The position numbers were made by a program, and so were the translations under genes. Below, piece after piece: positions 33,148-43,013 of a DNA stretch of 64,000 bases; position 1 is the stretch's first letter, and every line of letters begins with the position of its first letter. The notes under the pieces were generated by a model. The model was given only the letters and a program-made list of their open reading frames with translations. It had not been told where the DNA came from and ran no database searches. The DNA comes from JAJUFS01 sp036381175 (GTDB lineage Bacteria; Pseudomonadota; Gammaproteobacteria; Natronospirales; JAJUFS01), in the NCBI GenBank assembly GCA_036381175.1, contig DASVDI010000053.1, positions 1-64,000 of the forward strand, written 5' to 3'.

Positions 33148-35937
33148 ATGAACAGGTATCAAGAGAATCGGGTGCCGGGTGTCCGGCTGCTGGCGGGACT
33201 GCTTGCCATTCTTGTGACAATGCCGCTGGTCCATGCGGCGGAAGAGGATGATGACGACGAGACAACGGAACTGGAAGCCATTGAGGTCACCGGAACGCGC
33301 ATCACGCGCCAGGCCCTGGAGGGCGCGACGCCGGTTTCCGTCTATGATCGCGCGGAACTGGATATCAGCGGCGAGATATCGGTCGCCGATTTCCTTCGCG
33401 ATACCACGTTCAACTCCTTTGGTTCCTTTCGCGAAACATCGGGCAGCAGCGCGCAATCCCAGGCGACGCTGTCACTGCGCGGTGTCGGCTCCGGCCGAAC
33501 CCTGGTGCTCGTGAACGGTCGCCGCCTGCCGGGCTCGCCGGTGCTGGGCGGAGGCATACAGAACCTGAACACCATCCCGATGGCCGCGGTGGAACGCATC
33601 GACATCCTGCGTGATGGCGCTTCCGCGATCTACGGTTCCGACGCCGTTGGCGGCGTGGTCAACATCATCCTGCGGGACGATTACGAAGGGATGCAGATCA
33701 ATGTCTCGCACGGTGACCTTGCCAACAGTGATGCGGACGAAGTCACGTACAACATCGTTGGCGGTATTTCATCGGAGCGCGGCAACGTCACCTGGACGAT
33801 CGATCACACCGCTCGCGGGCTCGTTTACAACCGTGAATCCGATTTCGTTGACGAAGCGAAGGGACTGGATACGCGGATCGGTTACAGCCCCTACGGTTAT
33901 CCTGGATCCTTCGAAGTCTCTGGCGATGTGCTCGTCAACCCGGTAACCGGCGAAACCTACGAGCCGGGCGAAGTTACCGTATTTTCGCCGATCGAACCGG
34001 ATCCGCGCTGTCCTGCGGCGCTGGGTGACGAGACTTATCCCGATTCCGTGGTCGCGCCATTGGGCGGCGGCAACTTCGTGTGTTCGTACAATCATCCGTC
34101 GCTGTCGGCGTCAATGGCGTCAACCAAGCGAACCAGCCTGTCGGTGATGTCGACCTATGACATCAGCGAGGCCGTGGAATTCTTCGGACGCTTTACGTAC
34201 TCGCGTCACGAAAGCTTCGGCGTATTCGCGCCGGCTCCCGCCTATTTCCCCAACATCATGGAGGCGGACAATCCGAACTATCCCGACTTCGCGCCGGATT
34301 CGATCACCTGGTATGCGGACCCGGAAACGGGCCTGCCGACATCGGAGTCGACGGAAGGCGCCATCGAACAGACCCTGACGGGCGACTTCCCGCTCAGCCT
34401 TTACCTCAGGACCGTACCGCTGGGTACACGTGATGGCGACGTGCGTGACTACCAGTTGGATATGGTTGCGGGCCTGCGCGGATTCACCGATCTGCTGGGC
34501 GGCATGGACTGGGAGATCGGCGCCCAGCACAACCGCTTCGAGATCGACGAGTTCGGCGACGGTTATGGCCTGAACTCGGTGCTTTACGAAGTGGTCGAGA
34601 GCGGCGAACTGGACCCGTTCGGCGAACTGGATCCCGAGGTGCTCGCCGCCGTGCTGCACACGACCGCGAAGAAGGCGCAGATGGTCTACAAGGGTTTTGA
34701 CGGCCAGGCGTCGATGGACCTGTTCGGAGTGCCGTATGGCGTGGTCGCGGCGGCGTTCGGTTTCGAGTACGCCGACGAAAGCTACTTTGAAGACTATGAC
34801 GCGCAGAGTTCGGCAGGTAACGTTTTCGGCAGCGCCGGTAACGATACCGGTGGCGGCCGTACTCGCAAGGCCGTGTTCGCGGAGTTCCTGATTCCACTGC
34901 TCCCGACCCTGGAAGCCAACCTGGCGGTCCGCCGGGACGATTACAGCGACTTCGGAACGACCACCAATCCGAAACTGTCCCTGCGCTGGGCGCCGACGAA
35001 CGAATGGCTGTTCCGCGCAAGCTACGGTGAAAGCTTCATCGCGCCGGACCTCGGCACGCTTTACGCCGCTACCGCTTTCAGCGCGGAAACGCTGATCGAC
35101 CGCGTCGGTTGTGAAGCGGATGGCGGCACCGGTCCGCGCTGCAGCGGGCAGCAATACGACACCTATTTTTATGGTGCGGCGACGGTAGGGGCGAACCTGC
35201 AACCGGAAACGGCGGAAAACTTCACGCTCGGCATGGTCTGGTCACCGGACCGGATGTTCAGCGTCGGCCTGGATTACTACGACATCACGCTGGATAACGT
35301 GATCGTGCAGGACGCCCAGGCGTTGCTTGATGCGGAGTTCGAAGGCCGTCCGCTGCCGCAAGGTGCGAGCGTGGAGCGCCAGGCAGGCCGCATTGTTCGC
35401 ATCAATGCACCGCCGATCAATGGCAAGGGCTTCGAGACCAGCGGCGTTGATCTCGATGCGACCTTCCGATTGGAACTGGGCGTCGGCACGTTGATAACCG
35501 GCCTGCAGTGGAGCCACATTCTCACGTATGACCAGGAGCTGCTGGCGGGTGCCGGCGCGGAAGACCAGCTTGATCTTGCCGGTCAGCCGGATCACCGCGG
35601 CATCCTTTCGCTGACCTGGCTGCAAGGTCCATTTACCGCAAACCTGCAATACAACATCCTGCCGTCCACGACGGCGGGGGTGAGTGGCGACTGGGAAAAT
35701 GCGGCGACGGATCCGAACGCACAGGACCGGCTGGATCGCCAGATCGATGCCTGGAACACGCTGGACGCACAGCTTTCCTATGCGACGCCCTGGGACGGCA
35801 AGATCAGCGTCGGCGCGCGCAATGTCACCGACGAAGACCCGCCGCTCGATGCAACCTTCGGCTATCCGTACTACGACAACGAGCTCTACAACCCGTTCGG
35901 TCGCGTGACCTACGTGCGTTACACGCAGAACTTCTGA
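33148..35937 (+). CDS. TonB-dependent outer-membrane receptor
   Basis: A 929-residue protein with a signal peptide (about 1-31, LLAILVTMPLVHA), an acidic stretch and a TonB-box-like EAIEVTGTRI. The plug domain (about 50-175) contains LSLRGVGSGRTLVLVNGRR and RIDILRDGASAIYGSDAVGGVVNI. The C-terminal barrel ends in FGRVTYVRYTQNF, a typical terminal aromatic signal. It imports an unknown ligand across the outer membrane using TonB energy. It stands alone, without a sigma/anti-sigma pair, so the ligand cannot be guessed from context. A strong hairpin terminator follows. Confidence 0.95.
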   Translation: MNRYQENRVPGVRLLAGLLAILVTMPLVHAAEEDDDDETTELEAIEVTGTRITRQALEGATPVSVYDRAELDISGEISVADFLRDTTFNSFGSFRETSGSSAQSQATLSLRGVGSGRTLVLVNGRRLPGSPVLGGGIQNLNTIPMAAVERIDILRDGASAIYGSDAVGGVVNIILRDDYEGMQINVSHGDLANSDADEVTYNIVGGISSERGNVTWTIDHTARGLVYNRESDFVDEAKGLDTRIGYSPYGYPGSFEVSGDVLVNPVTGETYEPGEVTVFSPIEPDPRCPAALGDETYPDSVVAPLGGGNFVCSYNHPSLSASMASTKRTSLSVMSTYDISEAVEFFGRFTYSRHESFGVFAPAPAYFPNIMEADNPNYPDFAPDSITWYADPETGLPTSESTEGAIEQTLTGDFPLSLYLRTVPLGTRDGDVRDYQLDMVAGLRGFTDLLGGMDWEIGAQHNRFEIDEFGDGYGLNSVLYEVVESGELDPFGELDPEVLAAVLHTTAKKAQMVYKGFDGQASMDLFGVPYGVVAAAFGFEYADESYFEDYDAQSSAGNVFGSAGNDTGGGRTRKAVFAEFLIPLLPTLEANLAVRRDDYSDFGTTTNPKLSLRWAPTNEWLFRASYGESFIAPDLGTLYAATAFSAETLIDRVGCEADGGTGPRCSGQQYDTYFYGAATVGANLQPETAENFTLGMVWSPDRMFSVGLDYYDITLDNVIVQDAQALLDAEFEGRPLPQGASVERQAGRIVRINAPPINGKGFETSGVDLDATFRLELGVGTLITGLQWSHILTYDQELLAGAGAEDQLDLAGQPDHRGILSLTWLQGPFTANLQYNILPSTTAGVSGDWENAATDPNAQDRLDRQIDAWNTLDAQLSYATPWDGKISVGARNVTDEDPPLDATFGYPYYDNELYNPFGRVTYVRYTQNF

Positions 35938-35960
35938 ACGGAAACCAACCGGCAAGTACC

Positions 35961-36002
35961 GCAGCAGGGGCGGGCAGGAAACTGTCCGCCCCTGCTGCTT
36001 TT
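35961..36002. terminator. Strong hairpin terminator between convergent genes
   Basis: A 17-bp stem (GCAGCAGGGGCGGGCAG and its near-complement, one G-U type mismatch) with a GAAA loop is followed by TTTT. It ends the TonB receptor transcript and abuts the stop of the DUF2062 gene. Confidence 0.85.
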
Positions 36003-36537
36003 ACTTGCGTCGCCGCAGCGGATGCAGCCGGAAATGCGGCCGCGAGGTGTAGCGCCGCATGACCGAGTACATCCAGATGCGGTTGAGCACGACATAACCA
36101 AGCAGCGGAAAGACGATCGCGAAGACGAGCGTGCCGAGCAGCATCGGCAACCAGATATGCGCCAGGCCCTCGATCAGCCAGTCGAGCGTCGGTTCGAAAT
36201 GGAAATTGCCCGGATCTTCTCCGAGCAGCAGGATGCCGATGGAATACTGGCCGTAAAGAATCGGACCGATCGTGAACGGGTTGCTGACCCAGACGGTAGC
36301 CATCGCGATCGGCAGGTTCACGCGCAGCCACAGCGCAACCAGCGCCGCACCCGCCATCTGGACCGGCAGCGGGATGAACGCCCAGAACAATCCGATGGCA
36401 AACGCGACCGAGGCCGTGCGCCGGTTCGGGTGCAGCAACGCGGGATCGTGCAGCAGCGCCTTGAACGGACGCAGATACCATCGCTCGCGCACCGACTGCT
36501 GGTCGGGCAGATAGCGTTTCAGAAATTTTCGCGGCAT
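36001..36537 (-). CDS. DUF2062 membrane protein
   Basis: A 178-residue inner-membrane protein. DUF2062 features are clear: the conserved IGLFWAFIPLPVQM, then VSNPFTIGPILYG and C-terminal hydrophobic helices. The family is widespread in proteobacteria and of unknown function. It is divergent from comEC with about 110 bp between. The stop overlaps the T-run of the shared terminator. Confidence 0.88.
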   Translation of the reverse strand: MPRKFLKRYLPDQQSVRERWYLRPFKALLHDPALLHPNRRTASVAFAIGLFWAFIPLPVQMAGAALVALWLRVNLPIAMATVWVSNPFTIGPILYGQYSIGILLLGEDPGNFHFEPTLDWLIEGLAHIWLPMLLGTLVFAIVFPLLGYVVLNRIWMYSVMRRYTSRPHFRLHPLRRRK

Positions 36538-36648
36538 GATCCGTCGAGCGCCGGGCTGCTGGAAGGGCGCGAATTATACAGTAAGCGCCAGCCGAGTCAT
36601 CGTCGACGACCCGGCTTCAAAACGCACGCATTTGCAGGGAGGCAAATC

Positions 36649-38925
36649 ATGCTCGCCTGGGGCCTTGCCCAGCTTACCGGCAGCCTTTTGCTGCTCTGGC
36701 AACCCGTCTTGCCGCATCCCGGCATTTTCGTGTTGAGTCTGCCCATTGCACTGGCCGCATTCGCCGACCGGCGTTCGCGCTGGCTCGCCGCGTTCTGGCT
36801 TGGGGCTGCGCTGGCTGCCTGGCAGGCGGACCGGAACCTGGATGACCGCCTGGATCCGAGCCTTGACGGCGAGGTCGTCGAACTTCGCGGCGAAATCGTC
36901 GGGCTGGTCGAGCGCGACGAGCGAAGGCAACGGTTTCGCTTTCGCATCGAGTCCGGCGAGTTCAATGGCGAGCCGGTCGAGCTGCCGCGCGAAGTGAGGC
37001 TCAGTCTTTATCGCAATTCGTGGGATGACGCGAATCCTGCGCTTCCCATCGCATCGGGCGAGCGTTGGCAATGGCGGGTCAAGCTCCGCCGTGCTCGCGG
37101 ATTCGCCAATCCGGGCGGTTTCGATTACGAACGTTGGCTGTTTGCCGAAGGCATCGGTGCGACCGGTTATGTCCGCGATCCGGGAGCCGCAAAACGCCTT
37201 TCCGGTGGAGAGAGTGGGTGGCGTGCGAGGATTGCAGCACGGGTTGAAGCGCTGGCGAGCGGACCTGCCGCCGGCGTTGTTCGCGGGCTGGCGACGGGCG
37301 ACCAGGCCGGCATTTCCGATCCGCAATGGGAGGTGTTGCGAAAGACCGGGACGGCGCATCTCGTCTCGATCTCGGGCCTGCACATTGCGCTGGTGACCGC
37401 GCTCGGGCTCGGGCTTGCCACCTTCATCCGGCGGCGGCTTTTCCCGCGCTCGGCGTTGTTCTGGCCGCCGTTCGCGGGTGCGTCGATGGCCCTGGTCTAC
37501 AGCGCGCTGGCGGGATTCGAGTTGCCGGTGGTTCGCGCACTGGCGGCGGCAATCATCCTGTTGTCGGCGCTTGCGTGGCGCCGCCAGCTTGCGCCGAGTC
37601 ATGCTTTCGGTGTCGTGCTGGCCGCAGTTCTTGTCATTGATCCGCTCGCGCCACTCGATGCCGGATTCTGGCTGTCCTTCGTCGCGGTCGCGGCGATTCT
37701 TTTCCTGCTGGCGGGCCGCCGGCCTGCCGGATCCCGGCCGCGCCGCGCGCTGCATGTCCAGATGGGTTTGTTCGCGCTGCTTGCGCCGCTGATCCTGCTG
37801 ACCTTCGGGCGGCTTCCGATGGTTTCGCCGCTCGCGAATCTCGTCGCGATTCCGATCTTCGACCTGCTGGCCGTGCCGTGCATCCTGCTCGCACTGCTGC
37901 TCCTGCCGTGGCCCGCGCTGGCCGGTCAGCTGCTCGCCGTACCGGGCTGGTTGTTGACGCATCTGCTCGAATTCCTGGCCATGCTTGCCAAGCTGGATCC
38001 CGGCGTCTCGACCGCCACGTTGCCGCCAGTTGTGTTGGTCCTGGCGGCGGCCGCCTTGCTGCTGCTGTGCGCACCGCGCGCGTGGCCGGGCCGAATACTT
38101 GCGCTCGGACTGCTGGCGCCCGCCGTTGCGGCCAACCTGTTTCCGCCATCGCGGCCGCTGACAGTGCATTTTCTCGATGTCGGGCAGGGACTTGCCGTGG
38201 TGGTCGAGACGGCGGCACACACTCTCGTTTACGACACCGGGCCGTCGTTCGGGACGACCGACGCCGCCTCGATGGTGGTTGTTCCTTTCCTCGAAGCGCG
38301 CGGCCGCGAACCGGACCGGCTGATGATCAGCCACGATCACAACGACCATGCGGGCGGTCTTGCGAGTCTCGCTGAACGCTATCCCGAGGCGCAGCGATTG
38401 GGACGCGTTGAAGATGCGACGGTCATCGATTGCGCTGAACACGCCTGGCAGTGGGATGGCGTTTCATTCCGCGTGCTGCATCCGCCGCCACGGGTGGGCG
38501 CGGAAGGTAACGACGATTCCTGCGTGCTGCGGATTGAAAGCGGGGATTTCAGCATGTTGTTGACGGGCGATATCGAGGCAGCGGCGGAATCCCGCGTCGT
38601 CGCGAACGACAACATCGCGGCGGACGTCGTGCTGGTGCCGCATCACGGCAGCCGCACGTCCTCGACACGCGCGTTCGTCAATGCAACCGGCGCAGAATTT
38701 GCCGTGGTTGCTGCCGGACACGGCAATCGCTGGGACTTTCCGAAACCGGACGTGGTACAGCGCTGGGAAGCGGCGGGCGCGGTCGTATTGAGCACGGGCG
38801 AGCAGGGCAACATTTCCGTGATTGTTGAAGACGGGAAAATGCGCGTTGAAAGCTTCCGCGACCGGCGCCAATTGTGGCGTGACGCCGCGGCACGACCGGG
38901 TTCGCTGTCGCTGCCCGTTCGTTGA
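36649..38925 (+). CDS. comEC: DNA internalisation competence protein ComEC/Rec2
   Basis: A 758-residue membrane protein. DUF4131-type N-terminus (about 1-190), the competence domain with many helices (about 215-490, containing GLATGDQAGIS and HLVSISGLHIAL) and a C-terminal metallo-beta-lactamase-like domain with FLDVGQGLAVVVET, SHDHNDHAGG and LVPHHGS. It forms the inner-membrane channel for single-stranded DNA uptake, so natural transformation is possible. ATG 36649 follows GGGAGGC; the long in-frame extension upstream lies antisense to the DUF2062 gene and was rejected. Confidence 0.93.
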   Translation: MLAWGLAQLTGSLLLLWQPVLPHPGIFVLSLPIALAAFADRRSRWLAAFWLGAALAAWQADRNLDDRLDPSLDGEVVELRGEIVGLVERDERRQRFRFRIESGEFNGEPVELPREVRLSLYRNSWDDANPALPIASGERWQWRVKLRRARGFANPGGFDYERWLFAEGIGATGYVRDPGAAKRLSGGESGWRARIAARVEALASGPAAGVVRGLATGDQAGISDPQWEVLRKTGTAHLVSISGLHIALVTALGLGLATFIRRRLFPRSALFWPPFAGASMALVYSALAGFELPVVRALAAAIILLSALAWRRQLAPSHAFGVVLAAVLVIDPLAPLDAGFWLSFVAVAAILFLLAGRRPAGSRPRRALHVQMGLFALLAPLILLTFGRLPMVSPLANLVAIPIFDLLAVPCILLALLLLPWPALAGQLLAVPGWLLTHLLEFLAMLAKLDPGVSTATLPPVVLVLAAAALLLLCAPRAWPGRILALGLLAPAVAANLFPPSRPLTVHFLDVGQGLAVVVETAAHTLVYDTGPSFGTTDAASMVVVPFLEARGREPDRLMISHDHNDHAGGLASLAERYPEAQRLGRVEDATVIDCAEHAWQWDGVSFRVLHPPPRVGAEGNDDSCVLRIESGDFSMLLTGDIEAAAESRVVANDNIAADVVLVPHHGSRTSSTRAFVNATGAEFAVVAAGHGNRWDFPKPDVVQRWEAAGAVVLSTGEQGNISVIVEDGKMRVESFRDRRQLWRDAAARPGSLSLPVR

Positions 38926-38996
38926 GAACAATGAAATAAAGTATGATGCGCGGCAGGTTGAAATTGCGGCGCACTGCCGCATTCCGAGGGAATCCA

Positions 38997-39605
38997 ATGC
39001 TGGAGATCGTGCGTTCGGGCGGCTGGCTGATGCTGCCCATCATTCTTTGCTCCATCATCGCCGCGGGCATCATCATCGAACGTCTCTGGTCGCTGCAGGA
39101 TCGCAAGGTGGTGCCCGAGCACCTGGTGGCCAAGGTCTGGCACCTGCTGAAAGCAGGCTCGCTCGGCGAAGAAGAAGTGCGCAATCTGTACAACAGTTCG
39201 CCGCTGGGCCGATTGCTCGCGACCGGTCTCACGTACCGCAACCGTTCGCGCGAACTCGTGAAGGAAATGGTCGAAGACACCGGCCGCCACGTCGCGCACG
39301 AACTCGAACGCTATCTCAACACGCTTGGCACCATCGCGGCGATTTCGCCGCTGCTCGGGTTGCTCGGGACTGTGGTCGGCATGATCCAGGTGTTCGCCGT
39401 GATCACCTCGCAGGGCGTCGGCAATCCGGCCGCGATGGCGGGTGGTATTTCCACCGCACTGATCACGACCGCGGCGGGGTTGATCGTCGCGATTCCGGCG
39501 CTGGTGGCTTACCGTTATTTGCGCGGCCGCGTGAACGAGCATGTCGTGCGCATGGAGCAGGAAGCCATCAAGCTCGTTGAAGCACTGCACGGCGAGCGCG
39601 CATGA
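38997..39605 (+). CDS. MotA/TolQ/ExbB-family proton channel protein
   Basis: A 202-residue inner-membrane protein with three hydrophobic helices. The family signature in the second half is TLGTIAAISPLLGLLGTVVGMIQVF, and the third helix is GLIVAIPALVAYRYL. It pairs with the overlapping ExbD/TolR-like gene to use proton motive force. Position between comEC and msbA mirrors the TolQ-type genes of Pseudomonas, whose exact partner protein is unclear. ATG 38997 has GAGGGA upstream; 38943 was rejected. Confidence 0.9.
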   Translation: MLEIVRSGGWLMLPIILCSIIAAGIIIERLWSLQDRKVVPEHLVAKVWHLLKAGSLGEEEVRNLYNSSPLGRLLATGLTYRNRSRELVKEMVEDTGRHVAHELERYLNTLGTIAAISPLLGLLGTVVGMIQVFAVITSQGVGNPAAMAGGISTALITTAAGLIVAIPALVAYRYLRGRVNEHVVRMEQEAIKLVEALHGERA

Positions 39606-40021
39606 AGTTGCAGACGCGACAGGCCGAGGAACCCGAGCTCAGTCTCGTCTCGCTGATCGACGTGGTGCTGATGATGGTGATTTTCTTCATGGTGTCGACC
39701 AGCTTCGTGCACGAGGCGGCGCTGAAAGTGCAATTGCCCGAGGCGAGCGTGGAGACGCCAACGTCGGACGCGGCTCCGCTGGAACTCGTGGTCGACCAGG
39801 ACGGCAATTACTTTCTCAATGGTCGCGCGCTGATCGCGAACCGTGCGGATGTATTGCGGAGCGCGCTTGAGAAAACCGCGGGCGAGCGTCGCGACATTCC
39901 TTTGACCATTCGCGCGGACGCGAATACCACGCACCAGTCGGTCGTGACCGTGATGGATGTCGCCGGCAAGATGGGTTTTGTGAACATCACCATTGTTACC
40001 GCGAAGCAGGGCGGCGGGTAA
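39602..40021 (+). CDS. ExbD/TolR-family biopolymer transport protein
   Basis: A 139-residue protein with one N-terminal membrane helix (LSLVSLIDVVLMMVIFFMV) whose Asp is the conserved proton-binding residue, followed by a periplasmic domain. It overlaps the ExbB-like gene by ATGA. Together they form a stator-type complex energising an envelope process. Confidence 0.9.
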   Translation: MKLQTRQAEEPELSLVSLIDVVLMMVIFFMVSTSFVHEAALKVQLPEASVETPTSDAAPLELVVDQDGNYFLNGRALIANRADVLRSALEKTAGERRDIPLTIRADANTTHQSVVTVMDVAGKMGFVNITIVTAKQGGG

Positions 40022-40022
40022 C

Positions 40023-41795
40023 GTGTCGAAACGCCAGCAGGAATTCAACGTCTGGGAAGCGTACCGGCGGCTGCTGAAATACGCGGCGCCGCATCGCAGT
40101 GTGTTCGCGATCGGTGCGCTGGCGATGATTGTCGGCGCACTGGGTGAACTTGCAACGGCGTGGCTGATGAAACCGATGCTCGACCAGGGTTTCGTGGAAC
40201 GCGACGCGCAAGTCATCATGCTCATTCCCATTGCAGTCATTGCCATTTCGCTGGTCCGCGGGCTGGGCGCCTTCGGCAGTTCCTATTCCATCGGCTGGAT
40301 CGCGCGGCACGTCATCAAGAAGCTGCGCGGGGACGTGTTCGAGAAATTGCTGGCGATGCCGGCACGCTATTACGACCGCAGTTCCGGCGGCCAGCTGATT
40401 TCGAAAATCACCTACAACATCGAACAGGTCGCCGAGTCGAGTTCACGCGCCATCATCGTCCTGCTGGGCGACAGCCTTCGCGTGATCGCGCTGATCGGCT
40501 ACATGCTGTGGATGAGCTGGCAACTGTCGCTGTTCGTGTTCATCCTGATGCCGCTGCTCGCGGGCATCGTTCGCTGGGTGAGCAAGCGTTTCCGGCGTTA
40601 CAGCACGCGCATCCAGAATTCGATGGGCGACGTGACGCAGGTGGCCGAAGAGATCATCGTCGGACAGCGGGTCATCAAGATTTTCGGCGGCGAAGATTAC
40701 GAGCGCGAACGCTTTGGTGATGTCAACGAGAGCAACCGCCGCCTGCACATGAAACTGCTGGCGACGAAAGCGGGCAGCGTTCCCATCGTGCAGGTCATCA
40801 GCAGCATCGGCATTGCGCTGGTGATCTATTTCGCGGCACGCGGTTCCGAGGATTTCATGTTCACCGCCGGTGAATTCACGTCATACCTCGGTGCAATGTT
40901 GCTGCTGTCACAGCCGATGAAGCGCATCACCGAAATCAACGAGCCCCTGCAGCGTGGCATCGCGGCGGCGCACAGCATTTTCGAATTGCTCGACAGCGAA
41001 TCGCAAGCTGACACCGGCACACGCGAACTTGGACGCGCGCGCGGTGAAGTGGCGTTCGAGAATGTTCATTTCGCGTACAGCGCCGAAAAAGGCGATGTGC
41101 TGCGCGGCATTGACGTCAAGGTCGCGCCCGGCGAAACCGTGGCGTTGGTTGGCCGCTCCGGTAGCGGCAAGAGCTCGCTGGTGAGCTTGTTGCCGCGCTT
41201 CTACGAAACGACCTCAGGCAGTATTCACGTCGACGGCATCGATATTCGCGATGTGAAATTGCGCGACCTGCGCCGGCAGATCGCACTCGTTTCGCAGGAC
41301 ATCGTTTTGTTCAACGACAACATTGCGCGAAATATTGCCTATGGTGGACTTGGCGACGCGTCCGAGGACGCGATTCGCGAAGCCGCACGCGCCGCGCATG
41401 CGCTCGAGTTCATCGAGCAATTGCCTGAAGGTTTCAATACCGAGGTCGGTGATCGCGGCCTGATGCTGTCGGGCGGCCAGCGGCAGCGGATTGCGATTGC
41501 GCGTGCCTTGCTGAAAGACGCGCCCATCCTGATACTCGATGAGGCAACGTCCGCGCTGGATACCGAATCCGAGCGCTACATCCAGGCGGCGCTGGATGCG
41601 CTGATGAAATCGCGCACCACGTTCGTGATCGCGCATCGCCTCTCGACGGTCGAAAAAGCCGACCGCATCCTCGTGCTCGAAGCCGGACGCATTGTCGAGC
41701 AGGGCACGCACGCAGAGTTGCTGGAACGCGGCGGCGTGTATGCCTCGCTGCATCGCCTGCAGTTCAGTGAAGCCGGCGACGAATCTCCAGACTGA
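40023..41795 (+). CDS. msbA: Lipid A export ATP-binding/permease protein MsbA
   Basis: A 590-residue half-size ABC exporter (E. coli 582). Six membrane helices lie in residues about 20-310 and the nucleotide-binding domain in about 340-580: Walker A GRSGSGKSS, signature LSGGQRQRIAIARALL, Walker B ILILDEATSALD and the H-loop in VIAHRLSTV. It flips core lipid A across the inner membrane. GTG 40023 starts 1 bp after the ExbD stop, and lpxK follows 10 bp later, the classical msbA-lpxK pairing. Confidence 0.93.
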   Translation: MSKRQQEFNVWEAYRRLLKYAAPHRSVFAIGALAMIVGALGELATAWLMKPMLDQGFVERDAQVIMLIPIAVIAISLVRGLGAFGSSYSIGWIARHVIKKLRGDVFEKLLAMPARYYDRSSGGQLISKITYNIEQVAESSSRAIIVLLGDSLRVIALIGYMLWMSWQLSLFVFILMPLLAGIVRWVSKRFRRYSTRIQNSMGDVTQVAEEIIVGQRVIKIFGGEDYERERFGDVNESNRRLHMKLLATKAGSVPIVQVISSIGIALVIYFAARGSEDFMFTAGEFTSYLGAMLLLSQPMKRITEINEPLQRGIAAAHSIFELLDSESQADTGTRELGRARGEVAFENVHFAYSAEKGDVLRGIDVKVAPGETVALVGRSGSGKSSLVSLLPRFYETTSGSIHVDGIDIRDVKLRDLRRQIALVSQDIVLFNDNIARNIAYGGLGDASEDAIREAARAAHALEFIEQLPEGFNTEVGDRGLMLSGGQRQRIAIARALLKDAPILILDEATSALDTESERYIQAALDALMKSRTTFVIAHRLSTVEKADRILVLEAGRIVEQGTHAELLERGGVYASLHRLQFSEAGDESPD

Positions 41796-41805
41796 CATCA
41801 TCACC

Positions 41806-42837
41806 ATGCGGCGCGACGCGTATTTCAATCGAACCTGGTACGAAGACGAGCCGCCCGCGTGGTGGCAGCACGTGCTAGCGATCATTTTTCGTTTTGTGAG
41901 TGCATTGCGTCGCGGCTTTTACCGCGTGCGCATTCTGCGCGGCGTAAAGCTCGATGTACCCGTGATCGTCATCGGCAACCTGACAGCGGGCGGTACGGGC
42001 AAGACGCCGCTCACGCTTGCACTGGTTCGAGAACTGGGCGAGCGAGGCTTCAAACCCGGCATTGTCAGTCGTGGTTACGGTGGTCGTCCCGGCAAGACGC
42101 CGTTGCATGTCACCGCTGAAACTCCGGTGTCACGCGCGGGCGACGAAGCGGTCATGCTCGCCGCACGCAGCAACGTTCCCGTATTCGTGCATCCGCGTCG
42201 CGCACGTGCAGCGCAGGCGCTGCTCGCCACGCATTCCGTTGATGTGATTATCTGTGACGATGGATTGCAGCATTACGCGCTGGCGCGTGATATTGAAATC
42301 GCTGTCGTTGATGGCCAGCGTGGTCTCGGTAACGGGAAACTGTTGCCGGCCGGTCCGCTGCGCGAGCCGACGGCGCGTTTGCGTTCGGTGAATCATGTCG
42401 TCATCAATGGCGAGATGTCCGCGCAAGCGCAAACCGCACTTTCGAAAATCGACTCCGCGAAAATCACATCAATGCAACTGGAAGCGGTTGCGCTTGTGAA
42501 TATTTCAAATGGCGAACGCAGGCCGCGCGATACTTTCGTTGATCGCCATTGCGCGGCGGTCGCGGGCATTGGCAATCCGCAACGGTTCTTCAGTACGCTT
42601 GGCGAACTGGACTATCGCGCCGAGTGCCGCGCCTTCCCGGATCATTACACGTACAAGCGTGAAGACTTCGAGTTCGCCGGCGAGCGTCCGCTGTTGATGA
42701 CAGAAAAGGACGCCGTCAAGTGCCGCGCGTTCGCGGCGCCTGGCTGGTGGTATCTTGAAATCGCGGCGTCGCTGGAAACTTCTTTTATCGATGCGCTCGC
42801 CGCTCGCTTGAAAAGATTGCAGGGAGAGATAGCGTGA
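41806..42837 (+). CDS. lpxK: Tetraacyldisaccharide 4'-kinase LpxK
   Basis: A 343-residue membrane-associated kinase (E. coli 328) that phosphorylates the 4' position of the lipid A disaccharide precursor. N-terminal hydrophobic helix (about 20-45), then the P-loop VIGNLTAGGTGKTP, GIVSRGYGG and DVIICDDGLQHYALARDIEI. The C-terminus contains LLMTEKDAVKC, typical of the family. The stop overlaps the GTG of the Trm112-like gene. Confidence 0.95.
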   Translation: MRRDAYFNRTWYEDEPPAWWQHVLAIIFRFVSALRRGFYRVRILRGVKLDVPVIVIGNLTAGGTGKTPLTLALVRELGERGFKPGIVSRGYGGRPGKTPLHVTAETPVSRAGDEAVMLAARSNVPVFVHPRRARAAQALLATHSVDVIICDDGLQHYALARDIEIAVVDGQRGLGNGKLLPAGPLREPTARLRSVNHVVINGEMSAQAQTALSKIDSAKITSMQLEAVALVNISNGERRPRDTFVDRHCAAVAGIGNPQRFFSTLGELDYRAECRAFPDHYTYKREDFEFAGERPLLMTEKDAVKCRAFAAPGWWYLEIAASLETSFIDALAARLKRLQGEIA

Positions 42838-43013
42838 ACATGACATTGCTGGAAATCCTCGCGTGCCCCGTCTGCAAGGGCAAGCTCGAATTTCACCGCG
42901 ACAGGCAGGAACTTGTCTGCCGCCCCGACCGTCTTGCGTACCCCGTGCGAGACGACGTGCCGGTGATGCTGGTCGAGGAAGCGCGCGAGCTCGATGGCGA
43001 GAATTCGCAGTGA
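42834..43013 (+). CDS. Trm112-family small zinc-finger-like protein (YcaR type)
   Basis: A 59-residue protein translated from GTG 42834; an internal ATG at 42840 is the alternative. It reads LLEILACPVCKGKLEF at the N-terminus, then LVCRPDRLAYPVRDDVPVML, the signature of the Trm112/YcaR family. Two Cys in CPVC plus one later Cys are present. GGGAGAG stands before the GTG. It overlaps both neighbours by GTGA (lpxK upstream, kdsB downstream), the order lpxK-ycaR-kdsB also seen in E. coli and Pseudomonas. Role is thought to be as a small partner protein; unproven here. Confidence 0.9.
   Translation: MNMTLLEILACPVCKGKLEFHRDRQELVCRPDRLAYPVRDDVPVMLVEEARELDGENSQ

Noticed and set aside
36022..36648. 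In-frame upstream extension of ComEC
   Set aside because: It is antisense to the DUF2062 gene; ComEC begins at ATG 36649 with a good ribosome-binding site.
36574..38442. 622-codon minus-strand ORF
   Set aside because: Antisense shadow of comEC; Arg/Gln-rich low-complexity translation with no family resemblance.
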